6,279 nt of DNA. Source: Asaia bogorensis. Its GTDB lineage: Bacteria; Pseudomonadota; Alphaproteobacteria; Acetobacterales; Acetobacteraceae. Location of the stretch: positions 1 to 6,279 of the forward strand of contig CAMCHA010000166.1 of assembly GCA_945874515.1 (NCBI GenBank), in the 5' to 3' direction. Position 1 is the stretch's first letter, and every line of letters starts with the position of its first letter. A model generated the notes under the pieces. That model was not told where the DNA came from. It was given only the letters and a program-made list of their open reading frames with translations, and did not search any database. A program made the translations under genes and the position numbers. Below, piece by piece: positions 5,675-6,279 of the stretch.

Positions 5675-5698
5675 GCTTCGCGGGATTATCCGCGAAGC
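5675..5698. terminator. Inverted repeat between convergent hisE and bcp
   Basis: A perfect 9-bp inverted repeat, GCTTCGCGG / CCGCGAAGC, with a six-base loop (GATTAT), lies ten bases after the hisE stop and just past the end of the peroxiredoxin gene. Position and symmetry suit a bidirectional terminator, but neither strand shows a following T-run, so an intrinsic terminator is not proven. It could instead be a 3'-end stabilising stem. Confidence 0.5.
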
Positions 5699-5705
5699 CC
5701 GCAGG

Positions 5706-6176
5706 TCACCCAAGCGTCTTTGCTGCGGCCAATACCTCGGCCGCATGGGCTTCGGACTTCACCTTGCGCCAGATTTTCACGATCTTGCCATCGGCGCCGA
5801 CCAGAAAGCTTGATCGCTCCATGCCCATGTATTTCTTGCCATACATGGATTTTTCCACCCAAACGCCATAGGCCTCGGCGGTCTCGTGTTCGGGGTCTGA
5901 GGCGAGCGGAAATTCCAGCCCGTATTTCTTGGCGAATTTTTCAATCGGCGGCATGGCATCGGGTGATACGCCAATCACCGCGAGGCCAAGCTTGCCAAGC
6001 TGGGGCAGTGCTTCCTGCACGCCGCAAGCCTGCTTGGTGCAGCCCGGTGTATCCGCCTTGGGGTAGAAATAGAGCAAATAGGGCTTACCCTTAAGGCCGG
6101 CTGAGGACGCTTCCCGCCCGCCGCTTGCTGCCATTTTGAAGGCGGGCGCCTTTTTGCCTTCGGCCAATTCAGTCAT
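5706..6176 (-). CDS. bcp: Thioredoxin-dependent peroxiredoxin, Bcp/PrxQ type
   Basis: A 156-residue protein of the normal Bcp/PrxQ length. It reduces hydrogen peroxide and organic hydroperoxides in the cytoplasm using thioredoxin. The catalytic motif FYPKADTPGCTKQACGVQE (37-55) carries the peroxidatic C46 with T43 and P44, and a second cysteine, C51, five residues later, the classic atypical 2-Cys alpha-type arrangement. The active-site arginine is R121 in RSSFLVGADGKI. No signal peptide is present. The ATG at 6176 has a strong ribosome binding site (AGGGGGA, 6183-6189, six bases upstream) and overlaps the stop of the preceding gene (ATGA), so it is likely translated from a shared transcript. 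Confidence 0.96.
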   Translation of the reverse strand: MTELAEGKKAPAFKMAASGGREASSAGLKGKPYLLYFYPKADTPGCTKQACGVQEALPQLGKLGLAVIGVSPDAMPPIEKFAKKYGLEFPLASDPEHETAEAYGVWVEKSMYGKKYMGMERSSFLVGADGKIVKIWRKVKSEAHAAEVLAAAKTLG

Positions 6177-6279
6177 TTCCGGTCCCCCTGATCCAGCCGG
6201 CCAAGCCGGGCTTCGAAAACCTTGCGCACCAAGGCTGCGCCTTCTTCCATCTGAGCGCGCAGGCCCGGAAGGTCAACGG
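6173..6279 (-). CDS. C-terminal end of an upstream gene (possibly glnE)
   Basis: Only the last 34 codons are inside the window. The frame is open from the edge to a TGA at 6173-6175 that overlaps the bcp ATG. The visible helical, charged tail (LRAQMEEGAALVRKVFEARL, ending QGDRK) resembles the last helix of glutamine synthetase adenylyltransferase, and glnE often precedes a bcp-type peroxiredoxin in alphaproteobacteria. That identification rests on weak tail similarity and remembered gene order. The existence of a coding frame here is more certain than its name. Confidence 0.5.
   Translation of the reverse strand, partial: VDLPGLRAQMEEGAALVRKVFEARLGRLDQGDRK

Overview
The window is GC-rich chromosomal DNA, densely coded on both strands. 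It looks like an alphaproteobacterium, most likely an Acetobacteraceae/Roseomonas-type organism. This is inferred from the protein flavour (HisF, YqgE, Bcp), the hisF-hisE pairing, the remnant of a Bug/TctC-type binding protein, and frequent ATGA/GTGA gene overlaps. No RNA genes, insertion sequences or CRISPR arrays were seen.

Region 1 (1-2332, + strand) is a three-gene catabolic-looking operon joined by 4-base overlaps. It holds the C-terminal half of an M20D-type metallo-amidohydrolase, a creatininase-family amidohydrolase with altered metal-site motifs, and a ketopantoate-reductase-fold NAD(P) oxidoreductase with a GTG start. Together they suggest stepwise hydrolysis of a cyclic or linear amide followed by a redox step; the substrate is unknown.

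Region 2 (2384-3075, - strand) is convergent to region 1. It holds a carboxymuconolactone decarboxylase-like protein preceded by a 45-codon ORF too short for routine gene calling. That ORF is the signal peptide and first conserved beta strand of a Bug/TctC periplasmic binding protein. It stops by a TGA that overlaps the ATG of the next gene, so it is a truncated gene remnant that may now act as a coupled leader.

Region 3 (3208-4150, - strand) holds yqgE (UPF0301/AlgH family) followed by a small cupin. The stop codon of yqgE lies within the ribosome binding site of the cupin gene.

Region 4 (4295-5665, + strand) is divergent from yqgE and holds hisF (TTG start) directly abutting hisE. HisE carries a lysine/alanine-rich, histone H1-like N-terminal extension of roughly 75 residues. 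A well-placed AGGAG ribosome binding site supports its translation. A perfect 9-bp inverted repeat separates hisE from the convergent next gene.

Region 5 (5706-6279, - strand) holds a Bcp/PrxQ-type peroxiredoxin. Its ATG overlaps the stop of an upstream gene, of which only 34 C-terminal residues are visible (possibly glnE).

The two most unusual items are the H1-like tail on HisE and the Bug/TctC leader remnant coupled to the CMD-family gene.
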